Below, piece after piece: positions 34,283 to 41,868 of a stretch of DNA of 64,000 nt; position 1 is the first letter of the stretch; the number at the start of each line of letters is the position of its first letter. The stretch spans positions 1 to 64,000 of the forward strand of contig WHTW01000015.1 of the NCBI GenBank assembly GCA_009377525.1, given 5' to 3'. The notes below the pieces were generated by a model. That model was given only the letters and a program-made list of their open reading frames with translations, was not told the DNA's origin and ran no database searches. The DNA comes from Rhodospirillales bacterium (GTDB taxonomy: Bacteria > Pseudomonadota > Alphaproteobacteria > Reyranellales > Reyranellaceae). Position numbers and translations under genes: made by a program.

Positions 34283-35278
34283 TCATTCCGGCGCGCGGAT
34301 ATTGGCGCGGCGGATGACCTCGCCCCAGCGTACCGCCTCCGACTTGATCAGAGCGTCGAGTTCCTCGGGCGAGCTCGGGCTCACCGAGAGGCTGAGCTCG
34401 GCGAAGCGCTGCTGCAGGTCGGGCGCGGCGAGGGCTTTCCGCACTTCGGCATTCAGACGCTGCACGATCTCGCGCGGGGTCGCGGCGGGGGCGGTGAGAC
34501 CGAACCAGGTCTCGACGTCGGACCCCTTGATGCCCGCCTCGGCGAGCGTCGGCACGTCGGGCAGGCTCGGCGCGCGCTTGGGCGACGTCACGGCCAACGC
34601 GCGCAGCGTGCCCGCCTTCACCTGGCCGGTCACCACCGAGACGTTGGCGAACAGCAGCGGGAGCTGGCCAGCGACTACGTCGGCGATCGCGGGCGCCTCG
34701 CCGCGATAGGCGACGTGGGTCATGCGGACGCCGGCGTTGAACAGGAACAGTTCGGCGGCCGTGTGCGGCGTGGTGCCGACGCCGCCCGAGCCGAAGTTGA
34801 TGGCGCCGGGTTTTGCCTTGGCCATCTCGATCAGCTCGCCGACCGACTTGGCCGCAAAAGATGGATTGACCACCAGCACCAACGGCGAGGCGCCGAGCAG
34901 GGAGATGCCGGCGACATCGCGAGGCGCATCGAAGGCCGGAGACTTGTAGAGTTGCGGCGCCACCGAATAGCTCGTCTGAGTGGCCACCATCAACGTCGTG
35001 CCGTCGGGCGTCGCCTTGGCCAGGATGTCGGCTGCTATGAGGCCGCTGGCGCCGGTCTTGTTTTCGACAATGACCTGGCCGAGCGGGCCGCCGCTCATCT
35101 GCTGCGCCAACAGGCGGGCGATCACATCGTTGCCGCCGCCGGCGGCGAAGCCCACCAGGACTCGGATGGGGCGGGACGGGAAGGCCGTCGTCTGCGCCGA
35201 TACGCGCGGACCAAGGCCGATGCCGGCCAAGAGGGTCGCCGCCTGGGCGAGCAGACGCCGGCGGGATATGCCGACCAT
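34283..35278 (-). CDS. Bug-family tripartite tricarboxylate transporter substrate-binding protein
   Basis: 331-residue periplasmic binding protein. A Tat-like signal (SRRRLLAQAATLLAGIGLG, cleavage after SAQ) is followed by the Bug signature PSRPIRVLVGFAAGGGNDVIARLLA, with the substrate-carboxylate loop. GTTLMVATQTSYSVAPQLYKSPAFD, GSGGVGTTPHTAAELF and LFANVSVVTGQVKAGTLRALAVTSPKRAP are also typical. No TctAB pair adjoins it; the tctBA at the left edge is 32 kb away. It probably feeds the HyuAB enzymes immediately downstream. It is divergent from the ArsR gene. Confidence 0.9.
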   Translation of the reverse strand: MVGISRRRLLAQAATLLAGIGLGPRVSAQTTAFPSRPIRVLVGFAAGGGNDVIARLLAQQMSGGPLGQVIVENKTGASGLIAADILAKATPDGTTLMVATQTSYSVAPQLYKSPAFDAPRDVAGISLLGASPLVLVVNPSFAAKSVGELIEMAKAKPGAINFGSGGVGTTPHTAAELFLFNAGVRMTHVAYRGEAPAIADVVAGQLPLLFANVSVVTGQVKAGTLRALAVTSPKRAPSLPDVPTLAEAGIKGSDVETWFGLTAPAATPREIVQRLNAEVRKALAAPDLQQRFAELSLSVSPSSPEELDALIKSEAVRWGEVIRRANIRAPE

Positions 35279-35341
35279 GAGGTTCCTCCCGATTGTTCGT
35301 TGCGGGCAGTCTAACCCCTATTGGGTCGGGCGATCCCGGCC

Positions 35342-35400
35342 TTGACGGCTTGTGAATTCGCCATATATAGCTATCTACGAATATATACGAAGGGAAATAT
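35342..35400 (+). promoter_or_regulatory. Promoter and AT-rich operator region of the ArsR/SRPBCC unit
   Basis: TTGACG at 35342-35347 and TATATA at 35364-35369 are separated by 16 bases. Overlapping the -10 is an A/T-rich near-palindrome with ATATAT at each end (35363-35385), the likely site for the ArsR protein encoded just downstream. An AAGGGA ribosome site precedes the ATG at 35401. Confidence 0.6.
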
Positions 35401-35763
35401 ATGATCCCCGCCGCCACCCCGCCGCTCGATCTCGTCTTCGCCGCACTGGCCGATCCGACCCGCCGCGCGATCCTTGCCCGGCTCGCGGCCGGAGAGGCCA
35501 CCGTCAACGAGCTCGTGGCGCCGACGGATCTCAGCCAGCCCACCATATCCAAGCATCTCAAGGTGCTCGAGCGGGCAGGGCTCGTCTCGCGCGGGCGCGA
35601 GGCGCAGTTCCGCCCGGCGCGCCTCAACGCGGCGCCGCTCGCCGAGGCCGACCGATGGCTCGGCGACTATCGCCGCTTTTTCACGGAAAGCCTCGACCGG
35701 CTCGACACCTATGTGAAGGAACTCAAGCGCAAGGAGGGACGTCATGCCAGCAAACGCAAATAA
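35401..35763 (+). CDS. ArsR-family winged-helix regulator
   Basis: 120-residue transcription factor. The winged-helix core is PPLDLVFAALADPTRRAILARL, then ATVNELVAPTDLSQPTISKHLKVLERAGLVSRGREA. It has no cysteine pair of the metal-sensing type, matching the subgroup that pairs with SRPBCC proteins. The 3' end overlaps the SRPBCC gene by 20 bases, the usual arrangement in this family. It probably represses its own operon. Confidence 0.92.
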   Translation: MIPAATPPLDLVFAALADPTRRAILARLAAGEATVNELVAPTDLSQPTISKHLKVLERAGLVSRGREAQFRPARLNAAPLAEADRWLGDYRRFFTESLDRLDTYVKELKRKEGRHASKRK

Positions 35764-36226
35764 GGCGAGCGCCGATCGCGAGCTCGTCATCACCCGCATC
35801 TATGATGCTCCTGCGCGTCTTCTGTTCCAGGCGTGGAGCCAGCCCGAGCACCTCATGAAGTGGTTCGGCCCGGTAGGGTGGCCGCTGACCTTGTGCGAGG
35901 TCGACTTCCGCAAGGGCGGTCGCTGGCGCTTCGCCATGACGGGGTCGAGCGGCCAGCAGAACACGCCGTTCGGCGGCGAATATCTCGAGATCGTGCCCGA
36001 CCGGAAGATCGTCTTCGACAATGCGTTCGAAGACGATCCGGCCAAGAAGATGATCATGACCATCACCTTCGAGGAGAGGGACGGCAGGACGACGCTCACC
36101 TGGCACACGCTGTTCATGTCGCCGGCGATGAAGGACGAGTATGTCGGCATGGGCATCGAGGCAGGTGCCAACTCCGGGCTCGATCAGCTCGAGGATGTCG
36201 TGGCCCGACTGAAGGCTGCGGCATAG
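35744..36226 (+). CDS. SRPBCC (AHSA1-type) ligand-binding protein
   Basis: 160-residue START/Bet-v1-fold protein of the AHSA1 group. The sequence begins NKASADRELVITRIYDAPARLLFQAWSQPEHLMKWFGP, the family hallmark with the W-x-x-P-E-H-L segment. KGGRWRFAMTGSSGQ, GEYLEIVPDRKIVFDNAF and a C-terminal amphipathic helix (GLDQLEDVVARLK) follow. It is translationally coupled to the ArsR gene. The cargo is unknown and such pairs are seldom characterised. Confidence 0.9.
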   Translation: MPANANKASADRELVITRIYDAPARLLFQAWSQPEHLMKWFGPVGWPLTLCEVDFRKGGRWRFAMTGSSGQQNTPFGGEYLEIVPDRKIVFDNAFEDDPAKKMIMTITFEERDGRTTLTWHTLFMSPAMKDEYVGMGIEAGANSGLDQLEDVVARLKAAA

Positions 36227-36249
36227 CGTCATTCCTCTTTATGATCTGA

Positions 36250-36268
36250 TATCTTTGTTGTAAAGATA
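36250..36268. promoter_or_regulatory. AT-rich palindrome upstream of the small membrane protein
   Basis: TATCTTT (36250-36256) and AAAGATA (36262-36268) are perfect arms around a five-base centre. It lies in the 63-base gap between the SRPBCC gene and the next gene. It could be an operator or a weak terminator; no T-run follows. Confidence 0.45.
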
Positions 36269-36289
36269 AATGATCATCGAGAGGGAACC

Positions 36290-36736
36290 ATGCTGATCAT
36301 CGTGGCGGTCGCCGCCGCGCTGGCCTGTGCCAGCGTCGGCGGCGGCCTTTATGAATTCTCCGTCGTCGATCCGTTCTGGCCCGGGCGCCCCGACCTGGTG
36401 CAGCCGGCGCGCGGCGGCATCTCGCGCAAGCGCTTCTGGATCGCCATCCACGTCGCCTTCGAGGCCGTGCTGATAGCGGCTTTGGTCTGGACATGGTCGC
36501 AGCCCGCCGTGCGAACGAGCCTGCTGGTGGCGCTGGCGAGCCATGCCGTCATGCGCCTGTGGTCGGCCTTCGACTTCATCCCCAAGGCACTTGCCTTCGA
36601 GAAGGCTGCGCCCGGCACGGTGAGCGAGGTGGCGGCGCGGCGTTGGACGGCGCGGAGCCGGCTGCGCCTCCCGCTGGACCTCGTGACCTGCGGCAGCCTG
36701 TTGTGGGCGTTGGTCCTGGCGGCGCGAACGGCCTAA
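36290..36736 (+). CDS. Small four-helix membrane protein, function unknown
   Basis: 148 residues with hydrophobic segments at about 1-20 (LIIVAVAAALACASVGGGLYE), 50-68, 74-92 and 126-145. It has the conserved-looking GGGLYEFSVVDPFWPGRP and RGGISRKRFWIAIHVAFEAV segments, a pattern seen in small uncharacterised bacterial inner-membrane proteins. GAGAGGGAACC precedes the ATG. It follows the ArsR/SRPBCC pair co-oriented and may be its third gene. No function is assigned. Confidence 0.72.
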   Translation: MLIIVAVAAALACASVGGGLYEFSVVDPFWPGRPDLVQPARGGISRKRFWIAIHVAFEAVLIAALVWTWSQPAVRTSLLVALASHAVMRLWSAFDFIPKALAFEKAAPGTVSEVAARRWTARSRLRLPLDLVTCGSLLWALVLAARTA

Positions 36737-36864
36737 GGTGGCGTCCTCGGCCGCCATGTTGGCCGAGGTTTTCTCATCAGCCGATAGATAAAGTTCATCG
36801 TCAACGAACGAGGAGTGTGAGCGGGAACGCTTTATGCTGTTGCCGGATCAATCGGAGGGACGTC

Positions 36865-38145
36865 ATGAGCCTTCTCAAAGTCGCCGAGAGCAATGTTGCG
36901 GCCGACACCAAGAGCGTTTCGTCGGCTTACGTGCCGTCGCTGCAGCGCACGGAAGGGCAGCCGCCGCCCATCGCGGCGAACGGCGGGCTGTCCTACATGT
37001 CGTTCGATCGGGACGGCGATGCGGGAACCGCCAAGGCGCTCGAGGACGCGCTCGCTGAGATCGCCGAGGGCGAGAGCCAGCGCGTCGTCGACATGATCGA
37101 CAAGGCGCCGCCCGGTCCGATCAAGACCCGGTGGGGTCTCGCCTTCCGCGACTACGACGAGTGTGTGGAGTACATCCGCGAGTCGAACAGCATCAAAGCC
37201 CCGGAGGGCGGCGTGGCGCTGCCGCTGGCCTATACCGTCTACGAGCGGCCGTCGTATTCCATCGTTCCGTCCAACGCCATCTGGCGGGACCCGGCGCACA
37301 CCGAGGTCGCGGCGATCCTGCGCAAGAACGAGGAGGACAACCGGCGGCGCAACCTCTATTTCCCGCACGTGTTGCGCGACGCGCGGCGCATCGGCGAGTA
37401 TCACCCGGGCCTTTCGCCCAGCAGCCCCGAATGCATGGACCGGCTCGGCGTCTCGCTGGCGCACCTCGAGTCCAGGTGCTCCAACTTCTACGATGCGGCG
37501 GAGGTGGAGCGCGTGTTCTACCCCGAGATCGAGAAGCTGCTGCTCGAGTTTTTCCCCGACGCCACCGACGCGCTGGTCTACAACCATGACGTCTTCGACA
37601 AGGACTACACAGGCGACCGCACGGAAGACCAGGACAACAAGAACCCAGGCGTGAATGCCCGCTACGTCAACCTCGTGCACAACGACCTGAACGACAACTC
37701 GGGTCGCGTGCGCTGCCGCGAGCTGCTCACGAAGAACCTGCGCAACTTCGGGCGCACGCAGCATTATACGGAGGCGGAGGTCGACGCGAAGATGTCGCGG
37801 CGGTTCATGTCGATCAACCTCGCCAAGCCGATGGAGACGGTCGAACAGTTTCCCTTCGTGCTCTGCGCCTGGCCCTCCTTCGCCGACCAGCCCTATGTCA
37901 ACAACTACCGGATCTACGACGACCGCGTCGGCGAGACCACCCGCTTCACCTACCGGCCCAGCCATGAGTGGTACTGGTTCCCCCGGCAGACCTCGACGGA
38001 GGTCTCGATGCTCAAGTGCTACGACTCCGTAACCGACGGATCCGTCTCGCGCTGGTCCTTCCACACCGCCTGCATCGACCCGACCGCGCCCGCCGATGCG
38101 CGCTGCCGCAAGAATGTCGTGGTTCGGTCTTTCGTCTTCTTCTAG
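36865..38145 (+). CDS. CmcJ/NvfI-family oxidoreductase
   Basis: 426-residue protein of the CmcJ/NvfI group, which includes GA4-desaturase-like proteins and is related to 2-oxoglutarate oxygenases. The first 90 residues are non-conserved. The family core then shows DALVYNHDVFDKD, ARYVNLVHNDLNDNSG with the conserved H-x-D, FPFVLCAWPSFADQ, and YRPSHEWYWFPRQTSTEVSMLKCYDS with a second histidine. The C-terminal WSFHTACIDPTAPADA and R-x-N-V-V-V-R-S-F tail complete the fold. The start at 36865 follows GGAGGGACG. The substrate is unknown; fungal and streptomycete relatives act on secondary metabolites. It stands alone, 195 bases before rpmJ. Confidence 0.82.
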   Translation: MSLLKVAESNVAADTKSVSSAYVPSLQRTEGQPPPIAANGGLSYMSFDRDGDAGTAKALEDALAEIAEGESQRVVDMIDKAPPGPIKTRWGLAFRDYDECVEYIRESNSIKAPEGGVALPLAYTVYERPSYSIVPSNAIWRDPAHTEVAAILRKNEEDNRRRNLYFPHVLRDARRIGEYHPGLSPSSPECMDRLGVSLAHLESRCSNFYDAAEVERVFYPEIEKLLLEFFPDATDALVYNHDVFDKDYTGDRTEDQDNKNPGVNARYVNLVHNDLNDNSGRVRCRELLTKNLRNFGRTQHYTEAEVDAKMSRRFMSINLAKPMETVEQFPFVLCAWPSFADQPYVNNYRIYDDRVGETTRFTYRPSHEWYWFPRQTSTEVSMLKCYDSVTDGSVSRWSFHTACIDPTAPADARCRKNVVVRSFVFF

Positions 38146-38340
38146 GAGGACAGAAGAGGCGGCCGGCCCGATTTCGAATTAAGCGCGGGACCGGGGTTCT
38201 TGTCTCGGTCCGTGCCAAGCCATTCTGATCATTGATGAATTTTAGGCTGGCCATGGGTTGACGCGGCGCTCCCAGGTCACTATTTTCCGCCCTCTTTCGG
38301 AATTCCCCCGGCGCCACCGGGGCTTTTGTTGAGAAGTACC

Positions 38341-38466
38341 ATGAAGATCCGCCATTCGCTCAAGTCCGTGAAGGCTCGTCACAAGGACAGCCGCATCGTG
38401 CGCCGCAAGGGCCGCGTCTACGTCATCAACAAGACCAACCCGCGCTTCAAGGCTCGCCAGGGCTAA
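38341..38466 (+). CDS. rpmJ: 50S ribosomal protein L36
   Basis: 41-residue ribosomal protein of the large subunit, binding 23S rRNA. The sequence starts [18 protein letters not shown] and ends [19 protein letters not shown]. It has no cysteine, so it is the non-zinc form usual in alphaproteobacteria. It is monocistronic: 195 bases precede it and a rho-independent terminator follows 24 bases after its stop. The length is normal for the family. Confidence 0.97.
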   Translation: MKIRHSLKSVKARHKDSRIVRRKGRVYVINKTNPRFKARQG

Positions 38467-38489
38467 GAGCCGGTCGCGTCTGGAGATCC

Positions 38490-38524
38490 AAAGCGGCGGG
38501 AGCCTCGGCTTCCGCCGCTTTTTC
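38490..38524 (+). terminator. Rho-independent terminator of rpmJ
   Basis: AAGCGGCGG (38491-38499) pairs perfectly with CCGCCGCTT (38512-38520) around a 12-base loop. The T-run continues to 38523, giving five consecutive Ts. Confidence 0.9.
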
Positions 38525-38545
38525 ATTTGGCGTAAGGATCGAGGC

Positions 38546-40033
38546 ATGCAGATGCCGCCGCTCGATCCCGCCATTCTCGCCCGCCGGTCCGAGATCGTGG
38601 CCGCGTTGCGCGCCATCGTGCCGGGCGAGGGGGTCATCGACGACCTCGACGGCATGCGGCCCTACGAGTGCGACGCGCTCTCGGCCTACCGCCAGATGCC
38701 GCTGGTCGTGGTGCTGCCCGAGACGGTGGCCCAGGTCTCGGCCATCCTGCGCTACTGCCAGGACAACAAGGTCAAGGTCGTGCCGCGGGGCGCCGGCACC
38801 TCGCTCTCGGGCGGCTCCATGCCGGTGGGCGACGCCATCCTGCTGGGCCTGGGCAAGTTCAACCGTGTGCTGGAAATCGACTACCCCAACCGCAGCGCCC
38901 GCGTGCAGCCCGGCGTCACCAACCTCGGCATCTCCAAGGCGGTCGAGCACGAAGGCTTTTATTACGCGCCAGATCCCAGCTCGCAGATCGCCTGCTCGAT
39001 CGGCGGCAACGTGGCGGAGAATTCCGGCGGCGTGCACTGCCTGAAATACGGCCTCACCACCAACAACCTTTTAGGCATCGAGATGGTCCTGATGACCGGC
39101 GAGGTCGTGCGGCTCGGCGGCAAGCATCTCGATTCCGAAGGCTACGACCTGATGGGCCTGATGACCGGCTCCGAGGGCCTTTTAGGTGTCGTCACCGAAG
39201 TGACCGTGCGGCTGCTGCGCAAGCCCTCGACGGCGCGCGCCGTGCTTTTGGGCTTCCCCACTGAATCGGGTGCCGCCGACTGCGTTGCCGCCGTCATCGC
39301 CTCCGGCATCATTCCCGGCGGCATGGAGATGATGGACAAGGATGCCGTGAAGTGCGCCGAGGCCTATGTCGGTGCGGGCTATCCCATGGACGCCGAGGGC
39401 CTGCTGATCGTCGAGCTCGACGGCCCCTCGATCGAGGTCGACTACCTGGTCGACCGCGTGGCCGAGATCGCCCGCGAGCGCGGCGCCACCACGGTGCGCG
39501 TGAGCCGCGACGAGCAGGAGCGGGTGCTGTTCTGGGCCGGGCGCAAGGCTGCGTTCCCCGCCGTCGGCCAGATCACGCCCGATTACATGTGCCTCGACGG
39601 CTCGGTGCCGCGCGGCCGGCTGGTCGAGGTGCTGGCCGAGATGCGCCAGATGTCCAAGAAGCATGGGCTGCGCGTGGTCAACGTCTTCCACGCCGGCGAC
39701 GGCAACCTGCATCCGCTGATCCTGTTCGACGCCAACGATCCCGACGAGCTCCGGCGCGCCGAGGAGTTCGGCGCCGACATCCTGAGGCTCTGCGTGCGCG
39801 TCGGCGGCGTGCTGACCGGCGAGCACGGGGTCGGCATCGAGAAGCGCGACCTGATGGGCGAGCAATTCACCGAGATCGACCTCGACCAGCAGATGCGCGT
39901 GAAGTGTGCTTTCGATCCCGACCATCTGCTCAATCCCGGCAAGGTGTTCCCCAAGCTGCGCCGCTGCGCCGAGCTCGGCCGCCTGGTGGTGCATCAGAAC
40001 AAGATCCCGTTCCCCGACATCCCGCGGTTTTAG
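38546..40033 (+). CDS. glcD: Glycolate oxidase FAD subunit GlcD
   Basis: 495-residue FAD-linked oxidase oxidising glycolate (or D-lactate-type 2-hydroxy acids) to glyoxylate. The PCMH-type FAD-binding motif VKVVPRGAGTSLSGGSMPVGD is at about residues 73-93, followed by SIGGNVAENSGGVHCLKYGLT and MTGSEGLLGVVTEVTVRLL. The C-terminal domain ends with HAGDGNLHPLILFD and GEHGVGIEKRDLM, the catalytic-histidine region of the GlcD/VAO family. It is the first of glcD-glcE-[higBA]-glcF, and glcE starts three bases after its stop. The rpmJ terminator upstream separates the two transcripts. Confidence 0.93.
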   Translation: MQMPPLDPAILARRSEIVAALRAIVPGEGVIDDLDGMRPYECDALSAYRQMPLVVVLPETVAQVSAILRYCQDNKVKVVPRGAGTSLSGGSMPVGDAILLGLGKFNRVLEIDYPNRSARVQPGVTNLGISKAVEHEGFYYAPDPSSQIACSIGGNVAENSGGVHCLKYGLTTNNLLGIEMVLMTGEVVRLGGKHLDSEGYDLMGLMTGSEGLLGVVTEVTVRLLRKPSTARAVLLGFPTESGAADCVAAVIASGIIPGGMEMMDKDAVKCAEAYVGAGYPMDAEGLLIVELDGPSIEVDYLVDRVAEIARERGATTVRVSRDEQERVLFWAGRKAAFPAVGQITPDYMCLDGSVPRGRLVEVLAEMRQMSKKHGLRVVNVFHAGDGNLHPLILFDANDPDELRRAEEFGADILRLCVRVGGVLTGEHGVGIEKRDLMGEQFTEIDLDQQMRVKCAFDPDHLLNPGKVFPKLRRCAELGRLVVHQNKIPFPDIPRF

Positions 40034-40036
40034 GCG

Positions 40037-41206
40037 ATGGCGGGCACGATCAAGCCGCGCGACGCGAAGGAGCTGCGGCAGGCGGTCGAATGGGCGCTGA
40101 ACGAGTCCCAGACGCTCGACGTGCGCGGCCAGGGCAGCAAGCTGGCGCTGGGCAAGCCCATGATGTGCGACCAGGTACTCGACCTCTCCAGTATATCGGG
40201 CATCGTCGACTACGCACCGGAAGAACTGGTCGTCACCCTGCGCGCCGGCACGCCGATGCGCGAGGTCGAGGCGCTGCTGGCCCAGCGCAACCAGATGCTG
40301 GCCTTCGAGCCGCCCGACCTCGGCCCCTTGCTCGACCAGGAAGCGGGGCAGGGCACCCTGGTCGGCGCGGTCATGGGCAACCTCGCCGGCCCGCGCCGCG
40401 TCTCGGCCGGCGCGGCGCGCGACCATCTGCTGGGCTTCAGCGGCGTCAACGGCCGCGGCGAGGCCTTCAAGTCCGGCGGCAAGGTGATGAAGAACGTCAC
40501 CGGCTACGACCTCTCCAAGCTTTTGGCCGGCTCGTGGGGCACGCTTGCCGTGCTCGACGAGGTGTCGGTCAAGGTGCTGCCCGCACCCGATCAGACCCGC
40601 ACGCTGCTACTGCTCGGACTCCCCGACGAAGCCGCCGTCAAGGCGATGTGTGCTGCGATGGGCAGCCCGCACGACGTCTCCGGCGCCGCGCATGTCGACG
40701 GCAGGACGGCCCTGCGCCTCGAAGGCGTGGCACCTTCGGTCGAGGCGCGTCTGAAAGGTCTGCGCCATCTTCTGGCGGATGCAGGCGCCACGATGGAGGA
40801 GCTCGGGACGCTCGAAAGCCGGACCTTCTGGCGTGACGTGAGGGACGTGGCGCCGTTGGCTGGCACGCAAGACGCGATCATCTGGAAGATCTCATGTCCG
40901 CCCACTAAGGGCCCCGGCATCGTCGCAGGCATCAAGGCACAGCGGCCGTCAGCCAAGGCCTTCTACGATTGGTCAGGTGGCCTGATCTGGCTCGCCCTGC
41001 CCGCGAGCGCTGACGCCGATCATTCTATCGTGCGCGGTGCGCTTGGCTCGATGGGCGGTCATGCGACCTTGATCCGTGCCGCTGCGAACGTCCGGGCGGG
41101 TGTGTCCGTGTTCCACCCCCAGCCGACTGCGCTTGCCGCGCTGGCATCGCGCGTGAAGGAAAGCTTCGATCCCAAAGGACTCTTCAATCCGGGGCGCATG
41201 GGGTAA
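40037..41206 (+). CDS. glcE: Glycolate oxidase subunit GlcE
   Basis: 389-residue second FAD-binding subunit of glycolate oxidase. It has the shortened VAO domain: LDVRGQGSKLALGKPMMCDQVLDLSSISGIVDYAPEELVVTLRAGTPM, then QEAGQGTLVGAVMGNLAGPRRVSAGAARDHLLGF and GGKVMKNVTGYDLSKLLAGSWGTLAVLDEVSVKVLP. The C-terminal catalytic domain is truncated relative to GlcD, ending SFDPKGLFNPGRMG as in GlcE proteins. It is followed not by glcF but by a HigB/HigA pair and that pair's own promoter. Confidence 0.93.
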   Translation: MAGTIKPRDAKELRQAVEWALNESQTLDVRGQGSKLALGKPMMCDQVLDLSSISGIVDYAPEELVVTLRAGTPMREVEALLAQRNQMLAFEPPDLGPLLDQEAGQGTLVGAVMGNLAGPRRVSAGAARDHLLGFSGVNGRGEAFKSGGKVMKNVTGYDLSKLLAGSWGTLAVLDEVSVKVLPAPDQTRTLLLLGLPDEAAVKAMCAAMGSPHDVSGAAHVDGRTALRLEGVAPSVEARLKGLRHLLADAGATMEELGTLESRTFWRDVRDVAPLAGTQDAIIWKISCPPTKGPGIVAGIKAQRPSAKAFYDWSGGLIWLALPASADADHSIVRGALGSMGGHATLIRAAANVRAGVSVFHPQPTALAALASRVKESFDPKGLFNPGRMG

Positions 41207-41209
41207 GCG

Positions 41210-41238
41210 TTGCTTTTGCTAATCACATTGATTAGTAT
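41210..41238 (+). promoter_or_regulatory. higBA promoter with embedded palindromic operator
   Basis: TTGCTT (41210-41215) and TAGTAT (41233-41238) are spaced 17 bases apart. The spacer and -10 contain CTAATC-N5-GATTAG (41219-41235), a perfect 17-base inverted repeat suited to HigA autorepression. The expected transcription start lies only one or two bases before the higB ATG at 41247, so the message could be nearly leaderless. Operator use is inferred. Confidence 0.72.
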
Positions 41239-41246
41239 CATGGCTG

Positions 41247-41534
41247 ATGATCGATGAGAGGCGGTTCAGTGACGAAAGGACCTTGCGCCTCTTCTACGGC
41301 GAGAGGGTTCGCCGCTATCCTCCTGATTTGGTCCAAAGGACCCAAAACAAACTGAAGATCGTCTATGCGGCCAGCAGATTGGAGGATCTGGCAGTGCCGC
41401 CGGGCAACAGGCTGGAGGCGCTGAAAGGTGATCGGCGCGGCCAATGGAGTATCCGAGTCAATGACCAGTGGCGCATCTGCTTTGCCTGGGACGGTACGAG
41501 AACCGTGGCGATCGAAGTCGTGGATTATCACTGA
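41247..41534 (+). CDS. higB: Type II toxin HigB/RelE family
   Basis: 95-residue RelE/ParE-superfamily toxin, expected to be a ribosome-dependent mRNA interferase. The family line RFSDERTLRLFYGERVRRYPPDL opens the protein. PPGNRLEALKGDRRGQWSIRVNDQWRICFAWDG carries the conserved basic and aromatic residues, and the end VAIEVVDYH is typical of HigB. The antitoxin gene follows with no gap (toxin-first order, as in hig loci). The pair is inserted between glcE and glcF. Confidence 0.92.
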   Translation: MIDERRFSDERTLRLFYGERVRRYPPDLVQRTQNKLKIVYAASRLEDLAVPPGNRLEALKGDRRGQWSIRVNDQWRICFAWDGTRTVAIEVVDYH

Positions 41535-41855
41535 GTGGGTATGACGATGAAACGCAAGATCAAGCCAGTACATCCGGGCCGCATCCTGCATGATGAATTC
41601 ATGGAGCCGGCTGGCATTTCCCAGTATCGGCTCGCACAGGCGACCGGTTTGTCCCAGGTTCAGGTCGGCAACATCGTGCGCGGCCGGCGGGGAATTACGG
41701 CCGAAACGGCATTACGGCTTGAACGCGCCTTGGGCATGAGTGCCCAGACGTGGATGAACTTGCAGACGCTCTATGACCTCGAAAAGGCTTCCGTAGAGGC
41801 CGGCAAGCGAATCAGGCAGACGACTGGACGAATAAATATGCGTCACGCGGCATAG
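41535..41855 (+). CDS. higA: Antitoxin HigA family
   Basis: 106-residue Xre-type antitoxin. The core KPVHPGRILHDEFMEPAGISQYRLAQATGLSQVQVGNIVRGRRGITAETALRLERALG is a helix-turn-helix of the HigA group, followed by SAQTWMNLQTLYDLEKA. It neutralises HigB and represses the shared promoter, where the CTAATC/GATTAG palindrome lies. A GTG at 41535 or ATGs at 41541/41547 could start it. Its stop is 13 bases from glcF. Confidence 0.92.
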   Translation: MGMTMKRKIKPVHPGRILHDEFMEPAGISQYRLAQATGLSQVQVGNIVRGRRGITAETALRLERALGMSAQTWMNLQTLYDLEKASVEAGKRIRQTTGRINMRHAA

Positions 41856-41868
41856 TCTCTCGGGTCGC

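Noticed and set aside
38341-38466. Cysteine-free L36 as an unusual zinc-independent paralogue
   Set aside because: This form is normal in alphaproteobacteria, so it is not evidence of a zinc-starvation system.
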